Source of the DNA: Rattus norvegicus | Taxonomy: Eukaryota > Chordata > Mammalia > Rodentia > Muridae | DNA: 64,000 bases | Assembly: GCF_036323735.1 (NCBI RefSeq) | Contig: NC_086038.1 | Location: 19,419,001 to 19,483,000, forward strand | Direction of reading: 5' to 3' | Shown here: positions 45,782-57,730 of the stretch, in pieces | How positions within the stretch are numbered: the stretch's first letter is position 1 | How the letters are laid out: every line of letters begins with the position of its first letter | The notes under the pieces: model-generated | What the model was told of the DNA's origin: nothing | Database searches by the model: none | What the model saw: the letters and a program-made list of their open reading frames with translations, nothing else | Position numbers and translations under genes: made by a program

Positions 45782-46185
45782 TGTACTGCCTGGTTTTGTG
45801 TGTCAACTTGACACAAGCTGGAATTATCACAGAAAAAGGAGCCTCCGTTAAGGAAATGCCTCCACGAGACTCAGCTGTAAGGCATTTTCTCAATTAGTGA
45901 TCAAAGGGGGAGGGCCCAGCCCATTGTGGGTGGGGCCATCCCTGGGCTGGTGGTCTTGGGTTCTATAAGAAAGCAAGCTGAGCAAGCCAGGGAAAGCAAT
46001 CTAGTAAGTAGCACCCCTCCATGGCCTCTGCATCAGCTCCTGCTTCCTGCCCTGCTTGAGTTCCAGTCCTGACTTCCTTTGGTGATGAACAGCAATGTGG
46101 AAGTGTAAGCTGAATAAACCCTTTCCTCCCCAACTTGCTTCTTGGTCATGATGTTTGTACAGGAATAGAAACCCTGACTAAGACA
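45782..46185 (+). mobile_element. Solo LTR, type 2, inside L1
   Basis: 404 bp starting tgtactgcctggttttgtgt and ending ctgactaagaca. A perfect 5-bp TSD, tcatg, lies at 45777-45781 and 46186-46190. It has a TATA-like 'ttctataagaaag' and a polyadenylation signal (gaataaaccc). It is closely similar to the copy at 44249 but is a separate insertion. Confidence 0.92.
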
Positions 46186-46671
46186 TCATGGTATCATCAC
46201 AGAAACTGATACGTCAAACAATGACAAAATGAAAGACCCAGACAAAAATCTACATAGCTGCAGAACCTGATTTTTGACAAAGAAGTCAGAATGCACACTG
46301 GAAAAAAAAAGACAGAATCTCCAATAAATGGTGCTGATGTCTACACGTAGGAAGAGTGCACATAGTTCTATATTTATCATCTTTTATAAAACTCCACTCC
46401 AAAATGATTCAAAGACTTCAACATAAAACCAGATGTGCTGAACCTGATACGAGAAAAAGCGAGGAATAGTCTCGAGCTCATTGGCACAGGAAAAGGCTTG
46501 CTGAATAGGAATACCATTAGCACAGGATTAAGATCAACATAAATGGGACTTCTCGAAACTGAAAAGCTTCTGTAAGGCAAAGGACACTGTAATTTGGAAA
46601 AAAAATAGGGGCAGCCTACAGAATAGGGAAAGATTGTTACCAACTACACATCAGATGGAGGGTTAATATCA

Positions 46672-46835
46672 TGTCTGTGTGTGTATATCTTTCTCTGTGT
46701 GTAATTAATCTTTTAATTATCTATGTGTTTGTATCTGTGTGTGTAGGTATGTGTGAAGGTGTGTGAAGGTGTGTGTGTATGTGTGTGGTTGTGTGTATCT
46801 ATGTGTCTACATGTGTATGACTGTCTATGTTGTTT
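46672..46835. repeat. TG-rich degenerate simple repeat
   Basis: Interrupted TGTG/TGTA words between the last recognisable ORF2 text and the L1 3' end. Confidence 0.85.
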
Positions 46836-46850
46836 GTTTGCTTTTATTTG

Positions 46851-46975
46851 CCTGTTCACATTTTTATTTAGAGAAAAAGAAATCAGAGTTGGAGGGATGG
46901 GAAGGTAAGAAGGAAGAGTGAGAGGAAACTGTGATCAGAATATATTGCATGAAAAAATTTATTTTCATAGGAAGA
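46851..46975 (+). mobile_element. L1 3' end
   Basis: The polypurine 'ggatgggaaggtaagaagga' followed by 'gaaactgtgatcagaatata' and 'gaaaaaatttatttt' is the usual rodent L1 3' terminus. It most likely ends the L1 that starts at 41880. Confidence 0.7.
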
Positions 46976-47329
46976 TGTAAGTGGCATATGCCTTATCAAT
47001 GATTTGGTCTTAAAACATACGATCTTTGCTACACATTTAATTTACCCAAATGGAATGGAATCTTTTAATTTAATTTTTAAAATTTACACTATATAAAAAT
47101 ATATATGTAAATGTTATATATAAAAATAATTTCTTTACGGCGATACTGAGGAAGTCTCACACCATCCAGACAGCGGTGGCAGAGGTCACAGAGCTGTACA
47201 CAGTACTTCTCTCAGCGCGTGGCAGAAGATCTCGCACAGCCTTGCAGGCCAGAAAAGGTGTTCTTTCTCTCTTACAGAGAGGAGAAAGAGAGGTTTGGAG
47301 AAGTGTCAGTTTTATTGTGGTCTTGATGT
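46976..47329. other. AT-rich unique sequence
   Basis: Nothing recognised beyond TATA-rich low complexity at about 47060-47130. Confidence 0.4.
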
Positions 47330-47640
47330 AAACTGGACGTAATCTGGTAAGAGGGAACCTCAACTGAATTACCTCCGCATTGTCTTCATTAATGTGGGAG
47401 GGCCCACTGTGGGCGGCACACTCCCCAGGCTTCTCATACTGTTTAAAGAAAGGCAGCTGAGCAAGAGCCAGCAAACCACATTGCTCCGTGGTTTCCTCTT
47501 CAGGTTCCTGCCTGAGTTCAAGTCCTGACTTAATTTAACGATGGTTTGTGAGCTGGAATTGTAGGGGAGATAAACTCTTTCCTCCTCTAAGTAGCTTTTG
47601 GTCATGGCATTTATCACAGCAACAGAAAGCAACCCAGCAT
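47330..47640 (+). mobile_element. Type-2 LTR fragment, diverged
   Basis: Shares 'gagggcccactgtgggcgg', 'aggcagctgagcaagagcc', 'ggttcctgcctgagttcaag' and 'gtagcttttggtcatggc' with the type-2 LTRs. Older copy without an identifiable TSD. Confidence 0.65.
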
Positions 47641-49456
47641 CCACAATGTCTGGTCTGAATCACGAGGCTTTGGGGAGGCCACCCAGGACTGGGGTCTAAG
47701 CAAATGTTTCTGAAGATATCATTGCCAACACAGTGGTTCTTTGCAGAAGTTTGCTTGCTTTGAGAATCCTCTCTGATAAACTAACATTCCCTTAATGGTT
47801 AAAGGCTTTGGAGAGCAATAATTGCATCCAACTAAATTAGATATCAGACAATAAAGCAAATTAGAGGAACAACCTGTCATCAAAAGTAACACACATCAGT
47901 TTTTCAAAACAGTGTATTTGCTTTTGGATCAGAGTAAATTGTTGGGCTGGTTGTAATAGTCTCTTAGGAGAAAGACCAAAATTTGAACATACTTATTTTA
48001 AATGTCTCAGTTAGGTGTACAAACATTATTTTGCTAACTTGTTTCCATTCTCATTTTTTTGAAATGACCATTTTGTGTTTTGATTTTTTTTTTGGGAAGG
48101 GGAATCTCAGGTGGCCTGGACTGACCTTGAACTCTCCTCCTCCCAGCTTCTGATTCTGCTCAGTTGAACAGCATGCACCCCAAGGTCCAGTTTTCATTAT
48201 TTCTTCCTCTTTATTCCTTGAAAGTTCATCATGAAGGTGGCTAGGAGAGACCCTGTCTCCTTATAGTTCTTGAGGCAGTGTTAACTTTGTATATCATTAA
48301 TTAAGTATTTTTTGCAGTGTCGTGCAATGTGCTACTCACATGAACGCTTGTGTGTTTTTGTGTGTGTATGTGTGTGGAAGTATGTATACATGCATGTGTG
48401 TGTGTGTGTATGTATGTATGTCATGTTGCGATAGCTACTGGGTTTACTAAACATACAACTGAACAATATGGTTCAAAGCTTCTGTCAGAACAAAACCATG
48501 TCACTAATTAGGAATCGGGATTGTGTAACAACCCTTCCACAGAGTTATGATTGTTCCCAGTCCATTGCACAGGACACGGTAGTCAATAGGTCAAAGTTCG
48601 CCTTGCCCATAAATTGAGGTGCTGGTGCCAGGACTTGTGACTGAAGCTAGGATTCCCCCACCTCAGTTTCCCTTACAACCTTGTCTTCCCCACTGACACT
48701 TTCAAGATCAAATGCTGTTTCCCACCCGGGTACTCTTAAACTCTTCAGGCCTCTGTTTGTTTCATCTGCCCATATTTTTTTTTTTTTTTGCACACTCTGA
48801 AGGAAATATCACCATCAACCATCTGGCCTTTGTTTGTTTAATATGCCCTCAATAATTTCTGCGTATTCTGAAGATAAAACTGCCCTGGAGGCCTGAGGGC
48901 TTGTTTTCCCTCCCAAAGTCTCAGCTATTTCCCCAGCTCAATCCTGTTCCTGTAGGCCCTTTGCAAATTCCTTTCTAGGTCCCTCTGTGGGCTACCTATT
49001 CGAAGTGTGCAAACTGTGGTTCTGATGCAGCTGCCCACTTCGGCAGATGAACCCCTGTCCCCAAGAGCTTCAACAGTGATGGTTCCACATTGGAGCACAG
49101 ACCGTGTACATTGTCTTCAGAAGTGTCCCAAGAGTGCTTACCTGTTTCTGAAGTAAGCACTGAGTGCCCCTGGAGTCTGCCTATGGTTGACAATCAATGC
49201 AAACATTCTCTTTGCAGGACTTGACGGAATTAGCAAACAGAAGATGACAGAAGCGTTTGCTGCGGTGCCACTGCTGTGCGTTGGTCATTTCTCTTTAACT
49301 GGCTGTCCTTTCCCGGATCTGCAGTCTTCCTTGTGTGCTTCCTGGACGATGTTCATTTTATCTCGCTGTTATATGGAACAGAAGCATCTGGAGGTGGATG
49401 GAACTCACGGTTATCTCAGTGAACTTCACGCTCAGCTCATCCCGCTATTGGTGGTT

Positions 49457-49487
<31 letters not shown>

Positions 49488-49568
49488 GTTTCTTCCTGTA
49501 GAAGAGAAACATTGTAAATGTTCATTGAGGTCTGTTACCCCGTGGCTGTGCTGTGATTACATACTCCA
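47641..49568. other. Mostly unique sequence with minor repeats
   Basis: Holds a reversed B1-like fragment (about 48085-48185, 'ggtggcctggactgacct'), a TG/TATG tract (about 48350-48421) and a (TG)13 run (49464-49489). No exon supported. Confidence 0.5.
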
Positions 49569-49976
49569 TGTTCTAGTTTTCCTTTCTGTTGCTGTGACAA
49601 AATAACTATAAAAAGCGACAGGGAAGAGGAAAGGGTTTATTTGGCTTATGATTTCAGATCACAGTCAGCCATTTCGGGGAAGTTAAGGCAAGAATTCAAG
49701 CAGCTGTCATGTCACATCCACAGTCAGGAACAAGAAGGGATGAATGCATTCTTGCTTGATGCTCCATTAATTTCTTTTTACTGTAATACAGTCCTGGGAC
49801 CAGCGTAAGCCATAGTGCCACCCTCAGTGGGCTGGGTTCTTCCAATATCAATTAAAAATTAAGATAATTCTTCAAATACACGTTCGCAGGCCTATCTGAT
49901 CTAGATAGTTCCTCATGGAGACTCTTCCTGGGTGGCTCTACTTGTGTCAAGTTGACAACTAAAACTAAGCAACACA
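49569..49976 (-). mobile_element. Type-2-related LTR, minus strand
   Basis: Starts tgttctagttttcctttctg and ends gttgacaactaaaactaagc plus aacaca. The reversed family words 'gaggaaagggtttatttggc' and 'tactgtaatacagtcctggg' are present. The CA tract begins immediately at its right end. No TSD. Confidence 0.65.
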
Positions 49977-50424
49977 CAAGGATATGTGTATGTGCAATGA
50001 AGTGCCTACATACACTTACACACAGACATACACACACATACACACACATATACACACATGCACACACATGCATACACATGTACATACCATACCATACACA
50101 CATACACACACAGACACATACATAGACATGTATGTACACACACATCACACACACCACACATACACCACACATACACATCACAGACATGTATACACACATA
50201 CACACATATACCACATACACATGTACACACACCACACATACCACGTAAACATGTACACACACAAACCACACAATACCCATTGCACACATGTACACACACA
50301 TGTACACACATATGTACACACATATACAGGTACACATATATACACATATACACATGTACATACATGTACACATATACACAAGCACACACATGTATATATA
50401 GACACACATGTATACACACACACA
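49977..50424. repeat. CA-rich degenerate tract
   Basis: About 450 bp of CACA, CATA and TACA words with few perfect runs. Cys/Val/Met-rich and His/Thr-rich frames over it are artefacts. Confidence 0.96.
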
Positions 50425-50862
50425 GCTTTAATTAGCTGGTGCTATAAGGAAACAAACTTGTTACATCTAAAAAATCAATTTGATCATCTCTCCTGTTTTC
50501 TAAATTCAAGTGCATTGAACTCCTTTTCATGTTTTTTTCTTTATGAAATAATCCTCAGGAGGAAACTGGAGAAATTAAAGGCATATTGAATTTATCATAG
50601 GACGCTAGGGTGAGCTTCAGTCATTTGACTGTGAGGTCACTAAAGGTGTCTGCTAAAGAGGCAGCCATCTGAATGCAATCCAGATCTTTTCATGGAGATC
50701 AGTGCTGCATGGATCTAAGCAATCTAGAATTTTCAGAAGCCTTCCAGAATACTACGAAGTTCACTATAGTATAGATAGTATAGCATATGATATGTACAGT
50801 ACAGTACAGTATAGACTAGTATAGTTTAGGAGTTGTTTGCTTATGGAGGTAATGCTCTAGAC

Positions 50863-51030
50863 CAGCAATTCTCATCTTATGAGTCATATATCCTGCATAT
50901 CAGATATTTATGTTCCACGAAAGTAGCAAAATTACAGTTATGAAGTAGAAGGAAATATTTTTATGATTGGGGGTCAGCATATGAGGAACTGTATTCAAGG
51001 GTTGCAACATTAGGAAGGTTGAGACCACTG
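50863..51030 (-). mobile_element. URR1-like hAT DNA transposon (non-autonomous)
   Basis: Ends resemble each other in inverted orientation (cagcaattctca and gttgagaccactg). The flanking 8-mers ctctagac (50855-50862) and ccctagaa (51031-51038) match at 6 of 8, the TSD length of hAT elements. Internal words (cagatatttatgttcc, agtagcaaaattacagttat, gaactgtattcaagggttgc) fit the rodent URR1/Charlie group. Confidence 0.8.
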
Positions 51031-51220
51031 CCCTAGAAAGAACTGCTTTCTAAGAGGAGGAAAGTTGTCATGTATGTCCTTAAACATGAACTACCAACAT
51101 TTGGAGTTCAAAAGATTAATCAATCTTTGAAATATATCTTAAATCCATTACGCTGTGTTAAAGTGCTCAGCAATGTAAGGATCCTGTTTAGAGATCCCAG
51201 GTATTTAAGGATTGTTCAGT

Positions 51221-51452
51221 GGGGTCTGGGGAGATGGCACATTGGCTAAGAGCACTTGCTGCTCTTGCAGTGGACTGGGATTCAATTCCTAACACCCACA
51301 TGGTGGCTCACAACTGTTTGTAACACCAGTTCCAGAGGAGCTGACTCTGTCTTAGGAACTGTGTGGGCACCAGACACATACGTGGCGAGCATACATACAG
51401 GCAAACAAAACATTCATATACATAAAATAAATTAAATTGAATTAATTAAAAA
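51221..51452 (+). repeat. B3 SINE, plus strand
   Basis: tRNA-like head (ggggtctggggagatggcac, cttgctgctcttgcagtgg), then 'cccacatggtggctcacaac', 'gtgtgggcaccagacacata' and an A-rich end. Confidence 0.85.
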
Positions 51453-51749
51453 AGAGTTGGTAAGCTAGGATAGGTATTAAAAAGGCTGCTTGATAATTAA
51501 AATAGCAACTGAAAGGCTGGAGTTATATAGTATACCTCAGTTGAGAGAATGCTTCTTTAGCAACAAGGAAATCCAGTCCATCCCAAATATAACGGAAAAC
51601 TAAGTGTTGTGGGATTAATTGGTAATTTCAGGATGAGGGAAGTAAGAGCAGACTGACCAGAAGTTCAAGATCATCCTCATGCTGCACAGTGAAGCAGAAG
51701 CCAGTCTGTTTTAGTTTCTTTTTAAGTGAAAGTAATTATATCACCAAGG

Positions 51750-52194
51750 TGTCTTAGTTAGAGTTTTCCATTGCTGTGAGCAGACACCATGACTCTTTTA
51801 AAGGCCAACAATTAGTTTGGGCTGAATTACTGGTTCTGAGGTTCAGTCCATTATCATCAAGGCGGGAAGCATGGCGGCATCCAGGCAGGCATGAAGCTGG
51901 AGGAGCTGAGAGTTCTATATCTTGTTCCAAAGGGAACCAGGAGAAGACTCTTTTAGGATAAGGGTCTCATTGCCCACCTCCAAAGTGACACACTTCCTCC
52001 TACACAGCCACTACCACTCTAACAAGGCCACGCCTCCTAATAGTGTCACTCCCACTCCTACAAGGCCACGCCTCCTAATAGTGCCGCTCCCACTCCAACA
52101 AGGCCACGCCTCCTAATAGTGCCGCTCCCACTCCAACAAGGCCACGCCTCCTAATAGTGCCGCTCCCTGGGCCAAACATATTCAACCTAACACA
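51750..52194 (-). mobile_element. MaLR-like LTR, type 1, with expanded 38-bp repeat
   Basis: Reversed type-1 LTR from tgtcttagttagagttttcc to attcaacctaacaca. It is longer than its relatives only because of the tandem array at 52021-52170. Flanks caagg and ggagg agree at 3 of 5, so the TSD is not established. Confidence 0.8.
52021..52170. repeat. 38-bp tandem repeat, four units
   Basis: Units 52021-52058, 52059-52096, 52097-52134 and 52135-52170 share acaaggccacgcctcctaat plus agtg.c.ctcccactcc. Units two to four are nearly identical. In LTR sense this lies near the 5' end (U3). Confidence 0.97.
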
Positions 52195-52199
52195 GGAGG

Positions 52200-53086
52200 T
52201 TTATGGAGGACAGAATACATTTATAAATGGACCTTAATTGCAGAATGTTCTAGTGCCACAACCCAGGACTGATGTGGACAACCTAAGGTTTTTATTTTTT
52301 GTAAGAGAGCACCATCTGGTTGGTAGCTCTGTTGGTAACTGGGTGGTCCCTGAGCATTCTAACCTATGTGTAGTAAGAATAGAGGTCTAGAAGTCAGGAG
52401 GCTTGGGTTGTACTTTTAGGACCTATGATTTTTACAGTGAAGAATGTTATCTACGTGAATCAGAATCAGACACCTCATTAACTGGTGATAACATTGCACA
52501 AACAGGAACATGTTCTTCCGTGGTATGAAGTGGGGTCACCACACCTGACATGTCACAAAGATACCTGAAGTCTATCTTTTCTTATCAATATAACAATACA
52601 ACCTATGCCGTCAACTGACCTGGACACGTCTTATAGGTAAAAGCGGTATCATTTCGAGTGTCTGAGGCCCGTCCTGTGTTCTCTTATCACTGCTCTTGGA
52701 TTTTCATTCATAATTTAAGCTCATCCTGGCCAGTGAGTGTGAGATTAATGGGGCTTCAATCGAGTTATTCCAAGGAAGAATGATATATCTGCCCTTCACC
52801 CAAGTTCTTTAGAAGAGATAATTCATCCAAAGAAACACCAGTCAGTAACTGTGTGTCATTTGTTACTGTCTTGGGTCGGGAAATACAATCATGGAAACAG
52901 ATAAAAGAGGATACGGATTTATGGAGCCTATGCCACGATGGAGACCAGTGGCCAAGAGGAGGGCTTTCAACAGCAGCATGTTGACTGAGCGACAGAGAAC
53001 ATAACTTGCCTTTGCTTTGAGGGGGTCAGAGGACTGGGATGTCAGAGAGCAGCAGAAAGATGCCGTGGAAGAAGAATCCTGGACGA
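52200..53086. other. Unique sequence, no feature seen
   Basis: No interspersed repeat or exon recognised. Confidence 0.4.
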
Positions 53087-53342
53087 TACCTTAGTTGTTA
53101 CATCTCTATCTTTGCGAAGAGACAACTTATAAGAGAATATTTATTGGCGCTCACAGTTCCAGACGGATATGATCGTCATTTGAACCACAAGCACTGGACA
53201 GAAGGGGGCGGGGCATGGGCTTTTGAAACATCAGACTCCACCCCCGGTGACACGCCTCCTTCAACGAGGTCCCACCTCTTAATCCTTCACAGATCTTTTC
53301 ACCAGCTGGAGCCTACGGGAGCCATTCTCATTCAAACCGCCA
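53087..53342 (-). mobile_element. LTR-like fragment related to type 1, minus strand
   Basis: Starts accttagttgttacatctct and ends tcattcaaaccgccac, with 'gacacgcctccttcaacgag' in the U3-equivalent part and a GC box-like 'gggggcggggcatggg'. Diverged. Confidence 0.55.
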
Positions 53343-53344
53343 CG

Positions 53345-55285
53345 AAGGACGAGCTTATGTGTTTGGAAGCCAACATTCTGGAACATTCCCTTCCTCCATT
53401 GAGAGATTGCTTATTCCAAAGCTAGAGGAAGGAAGCCAGAGCCATGGAAGATTTTGGGAGCCCATGGCTAATGCGGTGACCGGTTAGTGAATGGGAGAAC
53501 TTTAAAGCAAAGCTTTAGTCTAGAATGGTAACTTCAGAGACTTTATGCAGAGAACCACTATTACTATATGGCCTTGGTTCTATTCTTGGCACTAAAGCTT
53601 TCCTTGAGCCTTGGTTTTCTTTCGATGAGACAGAAACAGTGTCTACTGCACGAGGCTGTTGGAGTTCAGTGAGGTGAAGCACCTCTGTCCTGTGCGGATA
53701 CATGACAGCCCAACAAATACGGAGTCATCAGTGCCTTATCCATGCCAACCTCCTGGAAAGCCCAGACATATAGTTCATGGGACACAGGTAAAGAAGGAGG
53801 GTGGCAGAGAGGAAGGCCTGGGGTGCTGGGCTAGCAGCCATTGATCTGAGGAACCTGAGCAGAGAAAATGAAATGCAAAGACCGTTCAAGGAGGATGGTG
53901 TCTGGGAAAACATTCCCAATGTCACAGTGTCACTCACAGCCCAGGCTGCTGGCGAAGGATCCTGGGTTGTTCATAAATCAGAAAGGATGAGTCATGTCGG
54001 TATTTACACCTAACACAAACGCCCAAGAAACAGGCTTTACTCTGCCACACCAGTGAACAGCGACACACCTCATTATTAAAACCAAGCTAAGAGAGAAATG
54101 GTATGTTAACATGTGTCACTCAAACCTCCGGGAACAAGGCAATTATCTTCAGGATATTAAAATAATGGCTGGCATTAAGGATGCTTAAAAACCAAGTCCA
54201 CTGGAAGAATGAATAATTTATCAGAGTTACTAGGAAGATTTCCTTCCTTGCCTGTCAGCAAAACCACAGATTGAACTTTAGCCCTAAAATATCAAGAGGC
54301 GTATTTCACAGATTAAATGGGAGAGCTATTGGGATATCTGGCCACAAACCTGCACAGTTTCCCTGCTGGCTTACCCCTGAAGGGAGGTAACATTTCAGGT
54401 CCATGCATATCAGGCATACATGAGTTAGATCTGACTACATTGTAGCTTCTCCTGTTTCCCAGTTCCGTTTTCCATCTGTATTTCCATCCATAAGGCAAAT
54501 GGTACTCCTTCCGGCTTTTCCATGGAGGCTAACTTCAGGCTTCCCAATCCTGCTGGCTTATGGGAGAAGATGTGAACGGAGCTCATTATTTTACTCCAAA
54601 TTCATTGTTCGATTGACAAGAAGCATGCATCTAAATCGTCTCATGTGCACAGCAGAAGAGACACATAAATTTAACAATGGGCAGATTGCTACTATTTAGC
54701 ATTTAACAATGGCTGGATTGTTACTATTTAGCATATTTATGGAATTTTAGATTCAGGAAGCATTTTAGAAGTCTTTTATTCTTTAATCTCTATGCTTCTC
54801 CCTGAGTCTGACAGGTGGTAAAAAAAAATACTTTGAGTTTTAAATTGCCAAGATGTGAACATTTTAATGGGGAAGGCTCTACCATTTTTTTTCTTGCTCT
54901 CAAATATGCCTACCTGTTAGACAAAGTAGGGGCCTGTGAAGAGGCAGGGATCACATATGACCTAAATAATTATAAAAAAATATATACTGTGTTATGTTCC
55001 AAGCTAGGTGAGAATACCAAAGGAGATATTTCAATACCCTCAAGGTAACTGACAGGTGTCCCACCCAGCACCAACAGCCCCCCAAAGACACAACCCATAC
55101 GAATGCATCTGACCAAGGGGACAACTCTCCCGATTTTAACAATGACACATCTGCCGAGCTTTTGCATCCTTTTATGAAACCACTCAACTTACAATTCTCT
55201 TTAAATGCATGTATGCATTGACATGGAAATACAAACCTATTTCAAACCAAGAGAGTCTACACTGTGCTTGTTTGAAATTTTCTGT
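53345..55285. other. Unique sequence with a 32-bp duplication
   Basis: No gene or interspersed repeat recognised. 54669-54700 and 54701-54732 are tandem 32-bp copies (28 of 32 identical). Confidence 0.45.
54669..54732. repeat. 32-bp tandem duplication
   Basis: The unit starts atttaacaatgg and ends actatttagc. The two copies differ at four positions, so it is older than those at 5144 and 26106. Confidence 0.95.
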
Positions 55286-55289
55286 GTTC

Positions 55290-55412
55290 AGGACTGGAGA
55301 GATAGTTCAGGAGGTAAGGAGTTTACAGCACAAATGTCAGGACCTGAGGGTGACTCCCTGGAGCCCATGTGTGAAGTGGGATACTGTTGTGCACATGTGC
55401 AATCCTAGTGCT
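55290..55412 (+). repeat. B3 SINE fragment, plus strand
   Basis: Head 'ggactggagagatagttcag', then 'gtcaggacctgagggtgac' and 'gcccatgtgtgaagtggg'. Diverged and lacking an A tail. Confidence 0.65.
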
Positions 55413-55414
55413 CC

Positions 55415-56129
55415 TCCTAAGAAGAGATGGGGGTGGAGACAGCCTGGCCTATGCAGTTACAATTAGGATCAAAAGACATCATTGTAGTGAGAATTCTTTT
55501 TTAAACCCAGTTATGGTACGTGAATGTGTTTTTGTTTGAATCCCAGGTGTGGGATAAGAGGCTGTTTCACATCAGGTGATTGTGATTTGCCCAGTGCACT
55601 AGCAGGGGTGTGAGTTTTGCCAGCTGTGGATAGTTTAATTCTGGGGTCTCTGGAGATGTATGAATGGGAGAGTCTCGAGAGGGCGTGTGGTGGCTGCTGC
55701 TCCCTCGGCTGCTACTGGTTTACCCTGCTTCTGTGTTTGCTGGATTGCTCTACTGCTAGATATTCTGGAGATGGAGATTGGATGTGTCCCAAGTAACCCA
55801 ATGCCCCTAATCATCAGGAAGTAGCCTAGAGAGGTCTAAGTCCCATTTTCCCTCTAACCTTCTCTCTCTCCTACCTAGTGTTGGGGAGTTGGAAGGGATC
55901 AGGGCGGAATAAAGATTGGAAGGGAGGTAGAGGTATATAAACGCAATAAAATAGCCCTAAAACATGCCTACACATCGTCTCCAATGAGGTGGAAGGAGAT
56001 GATTAACACTGGAGATTATTTTTCACACCCATTATCAAGCCTGTGTCTAAACACACACAAGATAAAAAATGTCCACAAGTTAAAAAAATAATTTTCTTTA
56101 AATGTCACTTCAGTTTTGTGGCATTGCCT
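55415..56129. other. Unique sequence, no feature seen
   Basis: A CT-rich patch near 55855-55875. Nothing else recognised. Confidence 0.4.
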
Positions 56130-56194
56130 CTTCCTCCTCCTTCTACTTCTACTTCTTGTTCTCCTTCTCCCCCTCCTTCTTCTTGTTTTTTCTC
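56130..56194. repeat. (CTT)n-like pyrimidine tract
   Basis: Interrupted CTT/CCT words on the plus strand. Confidence 0.9.
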
Positions 56195-56385
56195 CTCTTC
56201 TTAAATATTGAAATAGGGTCTCATGTATCCCAAGTTGACTTCAATCTCATTATGTAATGGATGATGTATTTGTTCCTCTCTTCTTCCTGTCTTTATCCCT
56301 AGTATTGGTGCTGTAGGGATTACAGATGTGCATGGTTCTGTGTGCTGTGCCAGCATGCTACCAACTGAGCGACATCCCCAGCAGA
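56195..56385 (-). repeat. B4-like SINE, minus strand
   Basis: The reversed B1-like part ('gaaatagggtctcatgtatc', 'gctgtagggattacagatg') is followed by the reversed ID-like end ('catgctaccaactgagcgac', 'atccccag'). Confidence 0.7.
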
Positions 56386-56389
56386 TCCC

Positions 56390-57545
56390 AAACTTCTGAA
56401 GAGTCCTGGTACCAACCCCTTCTCCTGACACCAGAAAGAACTGCGTAACATGGCACACAATCTCATGAACCAAAGTCAAGTTCTTGACCCAAACCTTTAT
56501 AGAGTCCAGTGCTAAAGAAAAGACAAAACTAATAATATAAAGCAAAAGGCAGAAGGCAAAACCACCAGGAGAAATCCATCATGGTCGTCTGAACACCTGT
56601 CACACAGAGCCACAAACTTGCAGGCCCTCTGCCCTGAGCCAGAAGCCCAAGTGTGGTCCAGACTCCAATTCCTTCCCAGAGACATTGACTTCGTCCTTGG
56701 AATTCTGACTGCATCCCGGTGGAGGCTCTGGCAACCTTGGGTGGAGGTTTCATAGAGCCTGCTGGCAGCCTGTGCAACCAGGTAGGCCACGGTGAGTACC
56801 AGAGGCGCACGGGTATGAGGTGGTGTGAAGACGCTGTGTCCCGTACTAGGAGGTATGAGGGTGTGTATGTGTGGAGGTGCGTGGGAGAGTAAAGGGATAC
56901 TCAAGGGTTTGAAGGTTTGCAATGGGGGTATATGTGAGGTGGGGTGGTCTCTAGGCTTTGCTGTGGCTGTGGATGCAATGGAGACAGAGCCCATGACTAT
57001 GCCAACCTTCCCATCCTGCCCCCGAAGTGCTGGGACTCCAACTCTCAACTTTCAGAGGTGAGGCTGGTACAAAGCCTTCCTAATACTATGGGCCTTTGTG
57101 CCCTCCCCTGCCATCTCTGAATCAGAAAGCCCGGAATCTTGGCCCCTCAAGGCTTGTTATGTCTCCTCTGGCTATCACCCCTTCCCCACCATGCCTCAAG
57201 TCCTCTCTGGGCCCCAAAAGCCTGGACTCTGGCCCAGGAAGCTCCAGAGCTTGTAGCCCTTCCCGGAGGCCAATGTCCTTGGACGGAACTCTTATCTGTG
57301 TCATCCCTGGGGAACCCAGCAGGGCACAGTTCTTTCCAAACTGAGTTTGGGGAAAGTTCTGGTGGGGTTACATACTAACCACCCTTTCCTTGAAGCCAAG
57401 AAAGGTCCAGAAACTGTACGTCAGGCTCTGCTGCTTGGGGTTCTATGGTCCATTGCTATTGCAGCCTTATGCAACTTTGTCTTGTGGCACCCCAGCCTAG
57501 TGATCTTTCAGTAAGAGCCCTCCCCAAGCCCCTAATTCTAAGTGG
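56390..57545. other. Unique, relatively GC-rich sequence
   Basis: Several overlapping open frames (up to 178 codons, minus strand) show no recognised domain, no signal of codon constraint by eye and no splice context, so none is called. Confidence 0.4.
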
Positions 57546-57548
57546 TGA

Positions 57549-57730
57549 ACTAGGGGTTAACAAATGGCTCAGAGGTCAAGGGTGCTCACTGCTCTTGCAG
57601 ATGACTGGGGTTCAGTTCTCGGCATCCTTATCAGGGCTTACCTAACCAACTCCAGCAGATCCTAGTCCCTTTTCTGACTGAGCACACTTTCGCCCCAGTG
57701 CACGTAAACCCACAGGGCGCACACGCATAA
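57549..57730 (+). repeat. B3 SINE, plus strand
   Basis: 'ggttaacaaatggctcagag', 'gtgctcactgctcttgcag', 'atgactggggttcagttctc' and 'caactccagcagatcctag' follow B3 order. Diverged. Confidence 0.7.

Larger units (their letters stand above)
42765..46671 (+). pseudogene. L1 ORF2 remnant, multiply interrupted
   Basis: The endonuclease region is recognisable (IRVKGWDKI, then GDLNTQLSPTDR, the degraded GDFNTxLxPxDR motif) in a 160-codon open stretch. Downstream text follows reverse transcriptase and C-terminal ORF2 order, but with many stops and frameshifts, and the FADD/YADD catalytic segment is not recognisable near 45100. It is interrupted by LTRs at 44249-44659 and 45782-46185 and an ID element at 45371-45478. 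Not functional. Confidence 0.88.

Noticed and set aside
44249..46185. One provirus bounded by two type-2 LTRs
   Set aside because: Each LTR has its own TSD and the intervening DNA is continuous L1 ORF2 with an ID insertion.
49852..50589. Open frames up to 201 codons over the CA-rich tract
   Set aside because: Same dinucleotide artefact. The frames exist on both strands at once.
52021..52170. CRISPR-like repeat array
   Set aside because: Head-to-tail repeats without spacers inside a rodent LTR. CRISPR is not expected in this genome.
56512..57048. 178-codon minus-strand frame
   Set aside because: Overlapping open frames exist on both strands in a GC-rich patch. No domain, no convincing splice sites.
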